Shown here: one piece after another, positions 1-7,520 of the stretch | Numbering within the stretch: position 1 is the first letter of the stretch | How the letters are laid out: every line of letters begins with the position of its first letter | Assembly (NCBI GenBank): GCA_016935295.1 | Contig: JAFGRF010000028.1 | Span: 1 to 23,390, forward strand | From: Caldifarciminota bacterium | GTDB taxonomy: Bacteria > Hydrothermota > Tepidihabitantia > Tepidihabitantales > Tepidihabitantaceae | Length of the DNA: 23,390 nucleotides | Direction of reading: 5' to 3' | Notes under the pieces: generated by a model | What the model was told of the DNA's origin: nothing | Seen by the model: the letters and a program-made list of their open reading frames with translations, nothing else | Databases searched by the model: none | Position numbers and translations under genes: made by a program

Positions 1-1
1 A

Positions 2-73
2 CAGTCACCGGCTATCTTGGACTCGACCATGAGAGAACGGCACAAGACCGGCTGTGGAGGCGCTCCGGCTTGA
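2..73 (+). CDS. Possible 3' end of an upstream gene (partial)
   Basis: A reading frame open from the window edge ends at TGA 71-73, sharing one base with the ATG at 73 (TGATG). The following genes also overlap their neighbours, so this is a plausible gene tail that is translationally coupled to plsY. Only 23 codons are visible and no motif is recognisable. The frame that contains plsY is also open to the window edge, so the assignment is tentative. Confidence 0.25.
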   Translation, partial: QSPAILDSTMRERHKTGCGGAPA

Positions 74-675
74 TGCTCACGGGTGCCATCTCGCTTGTCG
101 TCGGCGCCGCATTCGGCTCCATCCCGTTCGGCTTCTTCGCGGGCAGGTTCAGAAGGATCGACATCCGCCGACACGGCTCCGGCAACATCGGCTTCACCAA
201 CGTCCAGCGTACCATCGGCTGGGCCTGGGCCGTGCCGGTCCTGCTGCTGGATGTCGCGAAAGGGCTGGTGCCGACCGCACTCGCCCATGACTTCGGCCTG
301 ATTCCACCGCTGGTTGGAATCGGCGCAATCCTCGGCCACGTCTTCTGCCCGTGGCTCGGATTCAACGGCGGCAAGGGCGTAGCGACAACCATCGGGGTCG
401 CCGCTTTCCTCTGCCCACGCAGCCTCTTTGTCGCGCTCGGCGTCTTCGTCCTCGCAGTTCTCGTGACTGGCTTCATCTCGGCATCGTCCTTGGCATTGAC
501 GGTCGCGCTACCTCTGCTGACAGGGCTCTTCTACAGAGGAAACACAGCCCTGCTGGTGTTCTCCGTCGGAGTGGCAATAGTCATCGTTGTACGGCATGTG
601 GCAAACATCAAGCGCCTCGCCGCAGGAACTGAACCGCACCTCGGCCTCTGGCTCAAGCTGTTCAAGAAGACATGA
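73..675 (+). CDS. plsY: Glycerol-3-phosphate acyltransferase PlsY
   Basis: PlsY is an integral inner-membrane enzyme that transfers an acyl group from acyl-phosphate to sn-glycerol-3-phosphate, giving lysophosphatidate, the first step of phospholipid synthesis. The roughly 200-residue length and alternating hydrophobic segments fit the family. The three conserved cytoplasmic motifs are visible: GSIPFGF near residue 15, GSGNIGFTNVQR near residue 38 followed by DVAKG, and a GHVFCPWLGFNGGKGVAT block near residue 95. A GGAGG at 56-60 lies 9 nt before a TTG at 70 and 12 nt before the ATG at 73, so either could be the start; the ATG is chosen because it overlaps the upstream TGA. The stop overlaps the gpsA ATG (ATGA), which indicates an operon and joins acyltransferase and G3P supply. 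Confidence 0.93.
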   Translation: MLTGAISLVVGAAFGSIPFGFFAGRFRRIDIRRHGSGNIGFTNVQRTIGWAWAVPVLLLDVAKGLVPTALAHDFGLIPPLVGIGAILGHVFCPWLGFNGGKGVATTIGVAAFLCPRSLFVALGVFVLAVLVTGFISASSLALTVALPLLTGLFYRGNTALLVFSVGVAIVIVVRHVANIKRLAAGTEPHLGLWLKLFKKT

Positions 676-1667
676 AGATAGCGTTTGTCGGAGCCGGACG
701 CTGGGCGCTCGCGCTCGGAATCCGATTGACCGCGAACGGCCACGAGGTCTCGCTCTGGGAGTACAGCCAGGCCAGCATCGACCGGCTGACCTCGGCCCGA
801 CGCCACCCTGACCTGCCCGAGAGCGTCACGATTCCTGAGGCCGTCGCGGTGACGAACGACCTTGGCAAGGCTGTCGCAGGCGCGGAGACGATCGTGTTCG
901 CAGTACCCTCCGACTCCCTCGCGATGGTAGTCCAACAGGTCAAGGGTCTCAAGCCGAAACCTCAAACGCTGGTCACTGTCACCAAGGGCATTGAGCCGAA
1001 GACACTGAAGCGGCTGTCAGTCACAATCAACGATGCCATGCCCGAGCTGCCGGTGGTCGTGCTGGCCGGGCCCGGAATCCCATACGATGTCGCCCTGGGC
1101 GACCCGACTTCGCTGGTGGCGGCATCCGGCGACGACAATGCCGCCAAGGCCGTCCGGGAAGAATTCACCGGCGGCCACCTGCGGGTCTACTCCCACGGTG
1201 ACGTCGTAGGAGTAGAACTGGGAGCTGCGCTGAAGAACGTCATTGCCATCGCTGCGGGCGTCGCCGACGGCATCGGCCTCGGCATCAACGCCAAGGCAGC
1301 TCTGCTGACGCGGGGGCTGGCCGAGATCACACGGCTGGGACTCGCGTTCAATGCCAATCCGATGACGTTCGCCGGCCTGTCGGGCATGGGCGACCTGATA
1401 GTAACGGCTTTCTCCGACCACTCGCGCAACCACGCGCTCGGGCTGGCCGTAGGCCGGGGCGAAACCACTGCTGCGGCGCTGTCATCGCTGGCGGGTGTTG
1501 CCGAAGGCGCGACCACGGTGCGCTCGGCGAGAACGCTCGCGGGCAGCCAGCGGGTCGAGATGCCGATTACCGAAGAAGTCTACCGAATGCTGCACGAGGG
1601 CATCTCCCCTCGCGACAGCATGGCGCGGCTCCTGCGGCGGAGCCCACGTCAGGAGATATGGAAGTGA
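672..1667 (+). CDS. gpsA: NAD(P)-dependent glycerol-3-phosphate dehydrogenase
   Basis: This 331-residue cytoplasmic enzyme reduces dihydroxyacetone phosphate to sn-glycerol-3-phosphate, the substrate of the PlsY encoded just upstream. The N-terminal Rossmann glycine-rich loop GAGRWALALG is at residues 7-16. The VTVTKGIEP segment holds K106, and the second catalytic lysine is K188 in AALKNVIAIAAGVADG. The C-terminal helical domain carries LSGMGDLIVTAFS. One deviation is LAGPGIPYDVA where most homologues have a GPS(H/F)A(E/K)E-like segment. The gene overlaps plsY by 4 bp and the next gene by 10 bp, so the three are probably co-transcribed and translationally coupled. Length and motifs leave little doubt about function. 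Confidence 0.95.
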   Translation: MKIAFVGAGRWALALGIRLTANGHEVSLWEYSQASIDRLTSARRHPDLPESVTIPEAVAVTNDLGKAVAGAETIVFAVPSDSLAMVVQQVKGLKPKPQTLVTVTKGIEPKTLKRLSVTINDAMPELPVVVLAGPGIPYDVALGDPTSLVAASGDDNAAKAVREEFTGGHLRVYSHGDVVGVELGAALKNVIAIAAGVADGIGLGINAKAALLTRGLAEITRLGLAFNANPMTFAGLSGMGDLIVTAFSDHSRNHALGLAVGRGETTAAALSSLAGVAEGATTVRSARTLAGSQRVEMPITEEVYRMLHEGISPRDSMARLLRRSPRQEIWK

Positions 1668-2005
1668 AAAGCGGTAAGTTCTACCTCGTCACCGAAGTCT
1701 GCCGGAGACTCGGCATCGAACCCCACATACTCCGCTACTGGGAACAGGAGTTCGAAATCAAACCCATCCGCAATTCTGCCGGTCGTCGCATCTATAACGA
1801 GGCCCAGCTCCAGCGCCTGCAGCTCATCAAACGCCTGGTCCGTGTCGAGAAACTCACCGTAGCCGGCGCCCGCCGCCAGCTTTCCAGGATGTCGGCTCAA
1901 CCATCCCACGTGGCCGCCTCTCCCGACCACCGCCAAACCCTCCTCTGGCTCAGAAAAGAACTCGTCTCGATCAGCGGACTCCTGGAACCTCAGCGTCGGA
2001 CATGA
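1658..2005 (+). CDS. Small MerR-family transcriptional regulator
   Basis: The 115-residue protein starts with a MerR-type winged helix-turn-helix: FYLVTEVCRRLGIEPHILRYWEQEF (residues 8-32) followed by a wing segment GRRIYNEAQLQRLQLIKRL. The remaining ~40 residues form a short helix with basic residues and no obvious ligand-, metal- or drug-binding domain, so it resembles the minimal MerR-like proteins often found near housekeeping genes. The ATG at 1658 lies within the end of gpsA (10 bp overlap), and its stop overlaps the next ATG (ATGA at 2002). Its place in a plsY-gpsA operon suggests a role in controlling lipid-precursor genes or the operon itself; this is inference. Target and effector are unknown. 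Confidence 0.85.
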   Translation: MEVKSGKFYLVTEVCRRLGIEPHILRYWEQEFEIKPIRNSAGRRIYNEAQLQRLQLIKRLVRVEKLTVAGARRQLSRMSAQPSHVAASPDHRQTLLWLRKELVSISGLLEPQRRT

Positions 2006-2934
2006 TCCACAACGGGAATAGCTGCGCAGCCCCGGAAGACAATGCGGAACTCGAGACCCTCTATCGTTGCGACATATGTCAGAGTACGATCCTAGAACGG
2101 ATCGATCCGGTGAATCGCATCTGCAGATGCGGACGCTGCGGATACGTATTCGTGAATCCGAGGCCGACGCAGAGAGAGATTGTACGGTTCTATTCACGCT
2201 CGACGCAGTATGACCCGTGGCTGGAAGAAGAGACCGGACGAAACGCGCTTTGGAATCGAAGGCTCAGAACCATCCTGAAGTACAGACAATCCGGCAGGCT
2301 GCTGGACGTCGGGACGGGTACCGGTCAGTTCTTGGCTGTCGCGCGAAGACACTTCGAGGTCCACGGAACGGAGGTCTCGAGTAGCGGGGTCAAGATCGCG
2401 CGCGACAGATACGGCCTGAGTGTATTTCAGGGCGAACTGGGAAGCACGGACTTCGGGTGCACCTTCGACGTTGTAACCCTGTTCCACGTTCTTGAGCACG
2501 TCCCGAGTCCGTCCTCAACCGTTGGCCGCTGCAGGGAACTAATGAGCGACGAAGGTATCCTCCTGATAGCAGTGCCGAACGACATCTACCGATTGCGGTC
2601 AGTGGCCCGCCAGGTGCTTGCGGGCGCTGGGATAGGACGCTATCGGTGCCCGAAGTTCCATGGGGTGAGTCGCATAGCGCTGAACGGAAGCCAGCAGGAG
2701 ATTCACCTGTCTCACTTCACGCCCGCGGTTCTCCGGCACCTCTTGTCCAGGCACGGACTGAGTGTATCGGCAACCACCTTGGATCCCTACTATGTCGGAA
2801 GTTGTGCGAAGGATGAAGCAAGCGCCCGCAGGCGATACCACCTGCACCTGCTGTTCTACACGCTGGTTGGCATCAATCTCTACGACACGATGCTCGTCGT
2901 CGCCCGTCCGACGCGCACCGGCACGCCTCAATAG
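2002..2934 (+). CDS. SAM-dependent methyltransferase with N-terminal zinc-ribbon-like segment
   Basis: The 310-residue protein has an N-terminal four-cysteine segment (C23-x2-C26 and C43-x2-C46) ending in GYVFVNPRP, as seen in class I methyltransferases with a zinc-ribbon head. The Rossmann methyltransferase core follows: motif I LLDVGTGTGQFL near residue 100, acidic motif II in VHGTEVSSSG, and a FHVLEHVPSPSS block typical of the Methyltransf_11/23 group, then LLIAVPN. The substrate cannot be read from the sequence; related proteins often act on sugars, lipids or surface polysaccharides. It overlaps the MerR-like gene by 4 bp and ends the plus-strand operon; the next gene (stop at 2993) converges on it. 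No clear terminator is seen in the 58-bp gap. Confidence 0.85.
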   Translation: MIHNGNSCAAPEDNAELETLYRCDICQSTILERIDPVNRICRCGRCGYVFVNPRPTQREIVRFYSRSTQYDPWLEEETGRNALWNRRLRTILKYRQSGRLLDVGTGTGQFLAVARRHFEVHGTEVSSSGVKIARDRYGLSVFQGELGSTDFGCTFDVVTLFHVLEHVPSPSSTVGRCRELMSDEGILLIAVPNDIYRLRSVARQVLAGAGIGRYRCPKFHGVSRIALNGSQQEIHLSHFTPAVLRHLLSRHGLSVSATTLDPYYVGSCAKDEASARRRYHLHLLFYTLVGINLYDTMLVVARPTRTGTPQ

Positions 2935-2992
2935 CCGCCGGCCAGTTGCAGCGGCTGAGTAGCTGAAGTCTTCTGCGCAACAGACTACTGAA

Positions 2993-4372
2993 TCAGGACT
3001 TGCCTACCCCGCGCATGAACTGCAGATCGGTCCAATCCCAGAGGCGGCGCGGCGTCTTGTCGATGTCCGTGGGGACACTGTTCCAGAGGTACGTGGCCTT
3101 GTTCACGGCTCCGTTGAGGTGGATCGCCAGACTGGTCGCGGCCAGTAGGACGAACAAAGACAGCAGCCAGTTGCGACCTCGCCCGCGCTTCTCGGAAAGC
3201 CAGGCCAGGACCGGGATCATGAAGTAGACGAGAAACGGCATTACGTCCGTGAAGTACCTAGGTCCGAAACCGTGACCTCCATGCCAGTCGGGAAAACTGG
3301 ATATGACGAACCAGTGCGAGATGACAATGCCTATCAAGATCAACGACAGTTGACGATCATGCCGAACCCCAAGTGACAGGACCATGCCCCAGATAGAGAA
3401 GGCCAGTACCGGGCAGAACACAAAGAGACCGCGTGAGGGACTGACCAGATTCCCGGCCAACCCTTCAAGCAGGTGCGCCGAAGCTCCAACCTTGTGTGGA
3501 GAGAAGTAGGGCGGGATTGGGGAATGGTACAGCCACAAGTTGTACCATACAAACGGAACCACCGCCAACATACTCCACGCCAGATACTGCAGAAGGTATC
3601 TGCGATGGCGAACTGCAACGTACAGAGTCAGGCCGACAATCGACAACGCGTTTGTAGGACGTATCACGAACGAATATGCCAGTGGCAGACTGGCAAACTG
3701 CGCCAGAAACGGACGCTTGCGGGCCATTAGCAGAATCAGCAGAGCCGCCGCAACCATAAGCATCGATGGGCCATGTTGCCATAACGCTCTGCTGGCCGTC
3801 GACCAAGCCGGCGTGCAGAACGCGTACACTGATGCCAGCATCACGGAGATCAACCGGCCAAGGAACTGCCGGCAGACAAGATAGACGAGCACTACAGCCA
3901 ACGCCACGAACAGCGATGCAACCAGTATTTCGACCTGCCGGTGAAGGGTAGCGGCATCCACCTGCTCGGTACGCTCGTGGCGCAGTCCTCTGATCAGAGC
4001 GGCAGTTCTCGGAGATATCGACGACAGCCGCCGAAGACCAACATCGATCACGTAGACCAGCGGGGCTGCGAGAAGCGGCGTGCCAATCGGATAGCTGCTA
4101 TAGATGTGCCCATCGACTATCTCGTACACATATCGGGGCCCGCTCAAGACGGCATCTCGGTACTCATCCAGGTCTGCGTTACCCTCGCGCATTATGCTCA
4201 AGCCGGTGTGAACTGACCACATCGAGTCGCACGACTGCGAGACGCGACTGACGCCGTGAACCAGCATGACGAGGAAGAAGAGCCCGAGTGGAATCCACCA
4301 ACAAGGTGTGCCAACGTCAGTTGCACGCCTAGCGGAATCCACCGTATCCGGGCGGACGGCGGCCATCGTCAC
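2993..4372 (-). CDS. Multi-pass membrane protein, GT-C glycosyltransferase-like
   Basis: The 459-residue protein has an N-terminal membrane segment, a periplasmic loop and a series of further hydrophobic segments (roughly 10 in all). The first loop holds the acidic pattern DSMWSVHTGLSIMREGNADLDEY followed by HIYSSYPIGTPLLAAPLVYV, and a later loop has DWHGGHGFGPRYFTDVMPFL. These match the general layout of GT-C (PMT/ArnT-like) membrane transferases that use polyprenyl-phosphate sugars; a specific donor or acceptor cannot be inferred. The start is GTG at 4370-4372 (an in-frame ATG lies at 4364-4366); no ribosome binding site precedes it, but a promoter-like -10 ends only 6 nt before the GTG. 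It lies between the methyltransferase operon and the porin-like gene, next to the polysaccharide genes. Confidence 0.6.
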   Translation of the reverse strand: MTMAAVRPDTVDSARRATDVGTPCWWIPLGLFFLVMLVHGVSRVSQSCDSMWSVHTGLSIMREGNADLDEYRDAVLSGPRYVYEIVDGHIYSSYPIGTPLLAAPLVYVIDVGLRRLSSISPRTAALIRGLRHERTEQVDAATLHRQVEILVASLFVALAVVLVYLVCRQFLGRLISVMLASVYAFCTPAWSTASRALWQHGPSMLMVAAALLILLMARKRPFLAQFASLPLAYSFVIRPTNALSIVGLTLYVAVRHRRYLLQYLAWSMLAVVPFVWYNLWLYHSPIPPYFSPHKVGASAHLLEGLAGNLVSPSRGLFVFCPVLAFSIWGMVLSLGVRHDRQLSLILIGIVISHWFVISSFPDWHGGHGFGPRYFTDVMPFLVYFMIPVLAWLSEKRGRGRNWLLSLFVLLAATSLAIHLNGAVNKATYLWNSVPTDIDKTPRRLWDWTDLQFMRGVGKS

Positions 4373-4378
4373 GGCGCC

Positions 4379-4406
4379 GTTCTATGGAGCCTAGGTAGCG
4401 GGTCGA
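4379..4406 (-). promoter_or_regulatory. Promoter-like site for the GT-C-like gene, predicted leaderless
   Basis: On the minus strand TCGACC (4401-4406) and TAGAAC (4379-4384) are separated by exactly 16 nt. Six nt then lead directly to the GTG at 4372, so the expected transcription start coincides with the start codon. The hexamers are weaker than at the other sites (4/6 each), but the geometry is identical to the sites at 8808-8835 and 16717-16744. Confidence 0.4.
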
Positions 4407-4452
4407 CCCTCATCTTACCTGTGCCTGTCGCTGCAGGAAGTTCTCAGCCGTG

Positions 4453-5409
4453 CTACAGCCACGCCTGCACGCGAAGCATGAACGCCAGAACACTCCAATT
4501 GTCCTGGTAGTTGCGTCTGTAGGAGCAGTCAAGCATCACTCTGAGGTGTTCAGGAATGGGACGCAGATTCAGCCCCGCGGTGAGCATCCACTCGGAACGC
4601 CGGCCCCGCGGCAAGACCAGGTCAAACCGGGCCGCCGGCTCGAATAGCCCGAGGCCCCAAGCGGCCTGCAGATACGCGGCGTTGTTGCGCCCGTCGTCAC
4701 CAGAGTGATTCTGGATCTCGGCCTGAAGTTCAAGGGAACCGCTTCTGAAGCGGGCCTCAGCAGCCACGGAACTCCAAGCTGTGTCCGACCATCCTGGCCA
4801 TCCGTAGTATCCACGCAATGCCACGACCGCATCGAGCGCTCCGAACGGCTTCGCCGTAAATCGAGCACAGACGTCCTTTCGGGCATCGTTATCGTCGGCG
4901 TTCGCCCCGGCGCCGTTTATCACAGCAGTTGTGACCGAGAACCTACCGTTCTGCCAGCTTCCAGTGGCGCCAATGTCGCGCCCTCCGTTGGCTTTTGCGT
5001 ACGACTGCAGGAGGGAGTTGTTCACCAAAGGCTGTCGGACATAGTCAGTCATATAGTCGAAGCCAAGTGGCAGAAGGAATTGCCCGATCCTCAAACCGAA
5101 CCCGTTCTGCCACGCAAGGTCAACGTACATGTCGAGCGCAGACCCACCCCAGTAGCGTCCGATGTCAAAGAAAGCGCGGATCGACGCTACAGAACTGACT
5201 CTGCCGGTGAGGCCCGCCAGTGCTGTCGTCCGCTCGAATCTGGCATCGTTGCTGGAAACACCGACCGACGTGAACCTGTAGAAACGCGCGGTGCCCCATA
5301 CTTGAGCGTCGAACCCGAGTTTCCCATCAAACAGCTTCATTGCGGGCTCGCCATGCATGCAAGTCACCCAGCACGAGATCATCACAAACCCGGCAATCAA
5401 GATTCTCAC
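4453..5409 (-). CDS. Outer-membrane beta-barrel protein, porin O/P-like
   Basis: The 318-residue protein begins with a signal peptide (basic start, hydrophobic core over residues 3-17) and continues as alternating amphipathic strands with aromatic ends, typical of an outer-membrane barrel. The segment FGLRIGQFLLPLGFDYMTDYVRQPLVNN resembles the 'porin O/P' (phosphate-selective porin, OprP/OprO-like) family, and strands with Y/W/F repeat to the C-terminus (VQAWL). Pore specificity is not readable. The GTG start at 5407-5409 is supported by GGAAGGGAG about 8 nt upstream. A promoter-like site lies 126 bp upstream (5535-5562). Presence of this protein supports a cell with an outer membrane. Confidence 0.65.
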   Translation of the reverse strand: MRILIAGFVMISCWVTCMHGEPAMKLFDGKLGFDAQVWGTARFYRFTSVGVSSNDARFERTTALAGLTGRVSSVASIRAFFDIGRYWGGSALDMYVDLAWQNGFGLRIGQFLLPLGFDYMTDYVRQPLVNNSLLQSYAKANGGRDIGATGSWQNGRFSVTTAVINGAGANADDNDARKDVCARFTAKPFGALDAVVALRGYYGWPGWSDTAWSSVAAEARFRSGSLELQAEIQNHSGDDGRNNAAYLQAAWGLGLFEPAARFDLVLPRGRRSEWMLTAGLNLRPIPEHLRVMLDCSYRRNYQDNWSVLAFMLRVQAWL

Positions 5410-5534
5410 CTCTCAACTCCCTTCCGAGGATTCAAGAACCGGCCTTGGCACTCAAAACCTGCTCTGCCAGTCCGCCTCCGCTGACCGCTCAGCCATAACG
5501 CGGCAGGAGGTTCACTCGATCGCACGACGCTTCG

Positions 5535-5562
5535 ATAGTAGTATGCCGGATGTTGTTGTCAA
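5535..5562 (-). promoter_or_regulatory. Promoter-like site upstream of the porin-like gene
   Basis: On the minus strand a perfect TTGACA (5557-5562) is followed after 16 nt by TACTAT (5535-5540). The expected transcription start near 5528 gives a leader of about 119 nt before the GTG at 5409. The 223-bp gap 5410-5632 otherwise shows nothing recognisable, apart from a 39-codon frame from GTG 5525 that ends in a 4-bp overlap with the porin start. Confidence 0.5.
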
Positions 5563-5632
5563 ACGAAGCCTCTGTTGGCCAAGCGACATACGAGCCGGCA
5601 GGTGGCACATGGCCGGAAGTGAATGCCGATAG

Positions 5633-6277
5633 CTACTCACTCCAGTACACGGAGTAGGTCACCGCCAGACCAAGAAGACGGTTCTCTGACAGACTGAACT
5701 TCGTGACATGTGCGGCCTCAACCAACGACTTGAGCTGTCTTCGGCCAAGCAGTCTCACACCACGGATGTTCTCTCCCCTGTGCACAAGTCGACACACGAA
5801 TAGGAAGACCGGCCACGGGAGATAGTGCAGCAGAGGGATCTTGGTGTGTAGCTCGACAGGAAACCAGCGATTCGGCGTTGTGAAGAAGCCTCGGCGCGCC
5901 ACCCGAATCATCTCCGATACGAACAACCGCTGCTGATCGGCGTTGCCGACGTGCTCAACGACCGCATTCGAGTGGCAGACGTCAAAACTCTTGTCCGGAA
6001 AGGGAAACCTCCTTCCATCGTAAGTGACGAATCTCACGAGAGGATACTTGGTGCGCAGTCCACCGCACTCCTCGATACTCAAAGCAGTCAGCTTTTCGGG
6101 ATGGGGGTAGGCTCGCAGGAAGAAGTTGGCGGCCTGGTATCCTTCCATACCAAGCACACCCACGTCAAGAACCGACTCGTCCGCATTTGGCCGGCAGAGG
6201 TTCAGGAAGTCGCGCATTTTAGCCTCACGCGACTCGATGTGCCAACGGTCGCTTACCCTGTCAATCAGACGAAACAC
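5633..6277 (-). CDS. Class I SAM-dependent methyltransferase (Methyltransf_11 type)
   Basis: The core has motif I VLDVGVLGMEGYQAANFF, then RFVTYDGRRFPFPDKSFDVCHSNAVVEHVG, which is the Methyltransf_11 signature, followed by FFTTPNRWFPVELHTKIPLLHYLPW near the C-terminus. The frame is open up to 6430, but that would overlap the upstream glycosyltransferase by 113 bp and add a low-complexity head, so a GTG at 6275-6277 is preferred, giving a 214-residue protein starting just before RLIDRVSDRWHIESREAKM. A GTG at 6362-6364 is another option; neither has a clear ribosome binding site. It is the last gene of the minus-strand set beginning at 8690, so it may methylate a sugar or glycolipid made by those glycosyltransferases; that link is inference. 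Confidence 0.8.
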   Translation of the reverse strand: MFRLIDRVSDRWHIESREAKMRDFLNLCRPNADESVLDVGVLGMEGYQAANFFLRAYPHPEKLTALSIEECGGLRTKYPLVRFVTYDGRRFPFPDKSFDVCHSNAVVEHVGNADQQRLFVSEMIRVARRGFFTTPNRWFPVELHTKIPLLHYLPWPVFLFVCRLVHRGENIRGVRLLGRRQLKSLVEAAHVTKFSLSENRLLGLAVTYSVYWSE

Positions 6278-6317
6278 TACTTGGCAGCCGGCGGTACTAG
6301 ATTGACCAGGCTCGTTA

Positions 6318-7466
6318 TCACTGGCTGAGGTGACCCCGCGGGGTCTTTCTCCAATACTTCTCACGGCAAGCGAAGAACTGCCAGTAGCCAACAAGAAGAG
6401 CGACATTGATGAAGTAGTAATACTGCGCAATCAGAATCTTGCGCCACCTGTCTTTCACAACTAGGAGCAGCGGGACTGAGAACAGAACCAGCAACTGCAA
6501 CGCCAGCATTACCGCATAGAACGGGTGGCGCGACTCGATGAAGCTGGCTACGAGGATCGAGAGCAGAAGGAACGGGATCAGCATCCTTAGCACTTTGTGC
6601 GAGAAATACGTCCAAGCCTTGATCCCGTACTTGGGCTGCAGCAAGTCCACGAACCTGGTTAGCACCTGCAGGTTTCCTCGGTTGATCCGCGCCTTGCGTC
6701 GGAACTCCAGTTTCTCCGTCTCGGTCTGGGTCACCACGAGCGCCCGGGGCTCGGTTACTACATCGTACCCGTACCGGAAAGGCCTTATGCCGAGCACGAA
6801 ATCGTCGAGATTGGTATCGTCTGGGATCGGTGCTGCTACTTCGCGCCGTAGCATGTTCGCGTAGGCATTACAGCCCACCATCGCCCCGAGTCTACCCTCG
6901 AGTTCCTTGACCTTGGTCTCCCACCGGTCATAGATGCTCTCGGCCGCGCTACCATCCTTGTTGACCCTTGCATATCGTGGGTTCACGACTGCCACCTTGG
7001 AGTCCCGCATATGTTCGACCATCAGCTTCAGGGATTGCGGAGTCAGCAAAGAGTCCACATCAGTACACAGGATCACATCACCACATGCCTCAAGCAACAG
7101 GCGGTTCTGGACGACTGTCTTCCCGGCCTGCGGCTCGTATCGAATCAGCTTCACTCTCGGGTCTTCGAAAGACTTCATGATCTCATCAGTCCGGTCGGTC
7201 GACGCGTCAGATCCAACGAGTATTTCGACTCGGTCGCTTGGATACTCCAAGTCAAGGCAATTCCTGACTTTGCTGGCGATCAGACTCTCTTCATTGTAGG
7301 CCGCAACCAAGATTGACACAAAGAACGGCTTATCACGGTGCGGCCACACAGGCCGTCGAGGTCGAACCCTAGACAGGACCCACAGGAGACCCGGGTAGAG
7401 AACCCAGTGATAGACCAGCACAGACAACGGGACCCAGAAGAAGACGACCGGCACCCAGTCAAACAC
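6318..7466 (-). CDS. Membrane-bound family 2 glycosyltransferase
   Basis: The 382-residue protein has an N-terminal membrane helix (residues 3-33), a cytoplasmic GT2 (GT-A fold) domain and two to three C-terminal helices, the layout of processive or polyprenol-linked GT2 enzymes such as the poly-GlcNAc/cellulose synthase group. Visible motifs are VSILVAAYNEESLIASKV, the DASTDRT nucleotide-sugar-binding segment, the CTDVDSLL DxD-type site, TNLDDFVLG and the RRKARINRGN stretch in the place of the Q/RxxRW acceptor motif. Start is GTG at 7464-7466 with GGAAG 8 nt upstream. It sits 54 bp downstream of a GT4 gene and overlaps the region before the methyltransferase, consistent with one transcription unit. 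Donor sugar is unknown. Confidence 0.87.
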   Translation of the reverse strand: MFDWVPVVFFWVPLSVLVYHWVLYPGLLWVLSRVRPRRPVWPHRDKPFFVSILVAAYNEESLIASKVRNCLDLEYPSDRVEILVGSDASTDRTDEIMKSFEDPRVKLIRYEPQAGKTVVQNRLLLEACGDVILCTDVDSLLTPQSLKLMVEHMRDSKVAVVNPRYARVNKDGSAAESIYDRWETKVKELEGRLGAMVGCNAYANMLRREVAAPIPDDTNLDDFVLGIRPFRYGYDVVTEPRALVVTQTETEKLEFRRKARINRGNLQVLTRFVDLLQPKYGIKAWTYFSHKVLRMLIPFLLLSILVASFIESRHPFYAVMLALQLLVLFSVPLLLVVKDRWRKILIAQYYYFINVALLVGYWQFFACREKYWRKTPRGHLSQ

Positions 7467-7520
7467 GAGTGTCTTCCGCGCAGAATCGCAGTAAACCAGT
7501 ACCTGATGCCCCTCGCATGG

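Noticed and set aside
2957..2985. Hairpin AGTCT...AGACT between the two convergent genes
   Set aside because: Only about 5 paired bases with a 10-nt loop and no T-run, so it cannot be called a terminator.
5633..6430. Longer start for the second methyltransferase at 6430
   Set aside because: It would overlap the upstream glycosyltransferase by 113 bp and add a Ser-rich head with no family similarity; a GTG at 6277 fits better.
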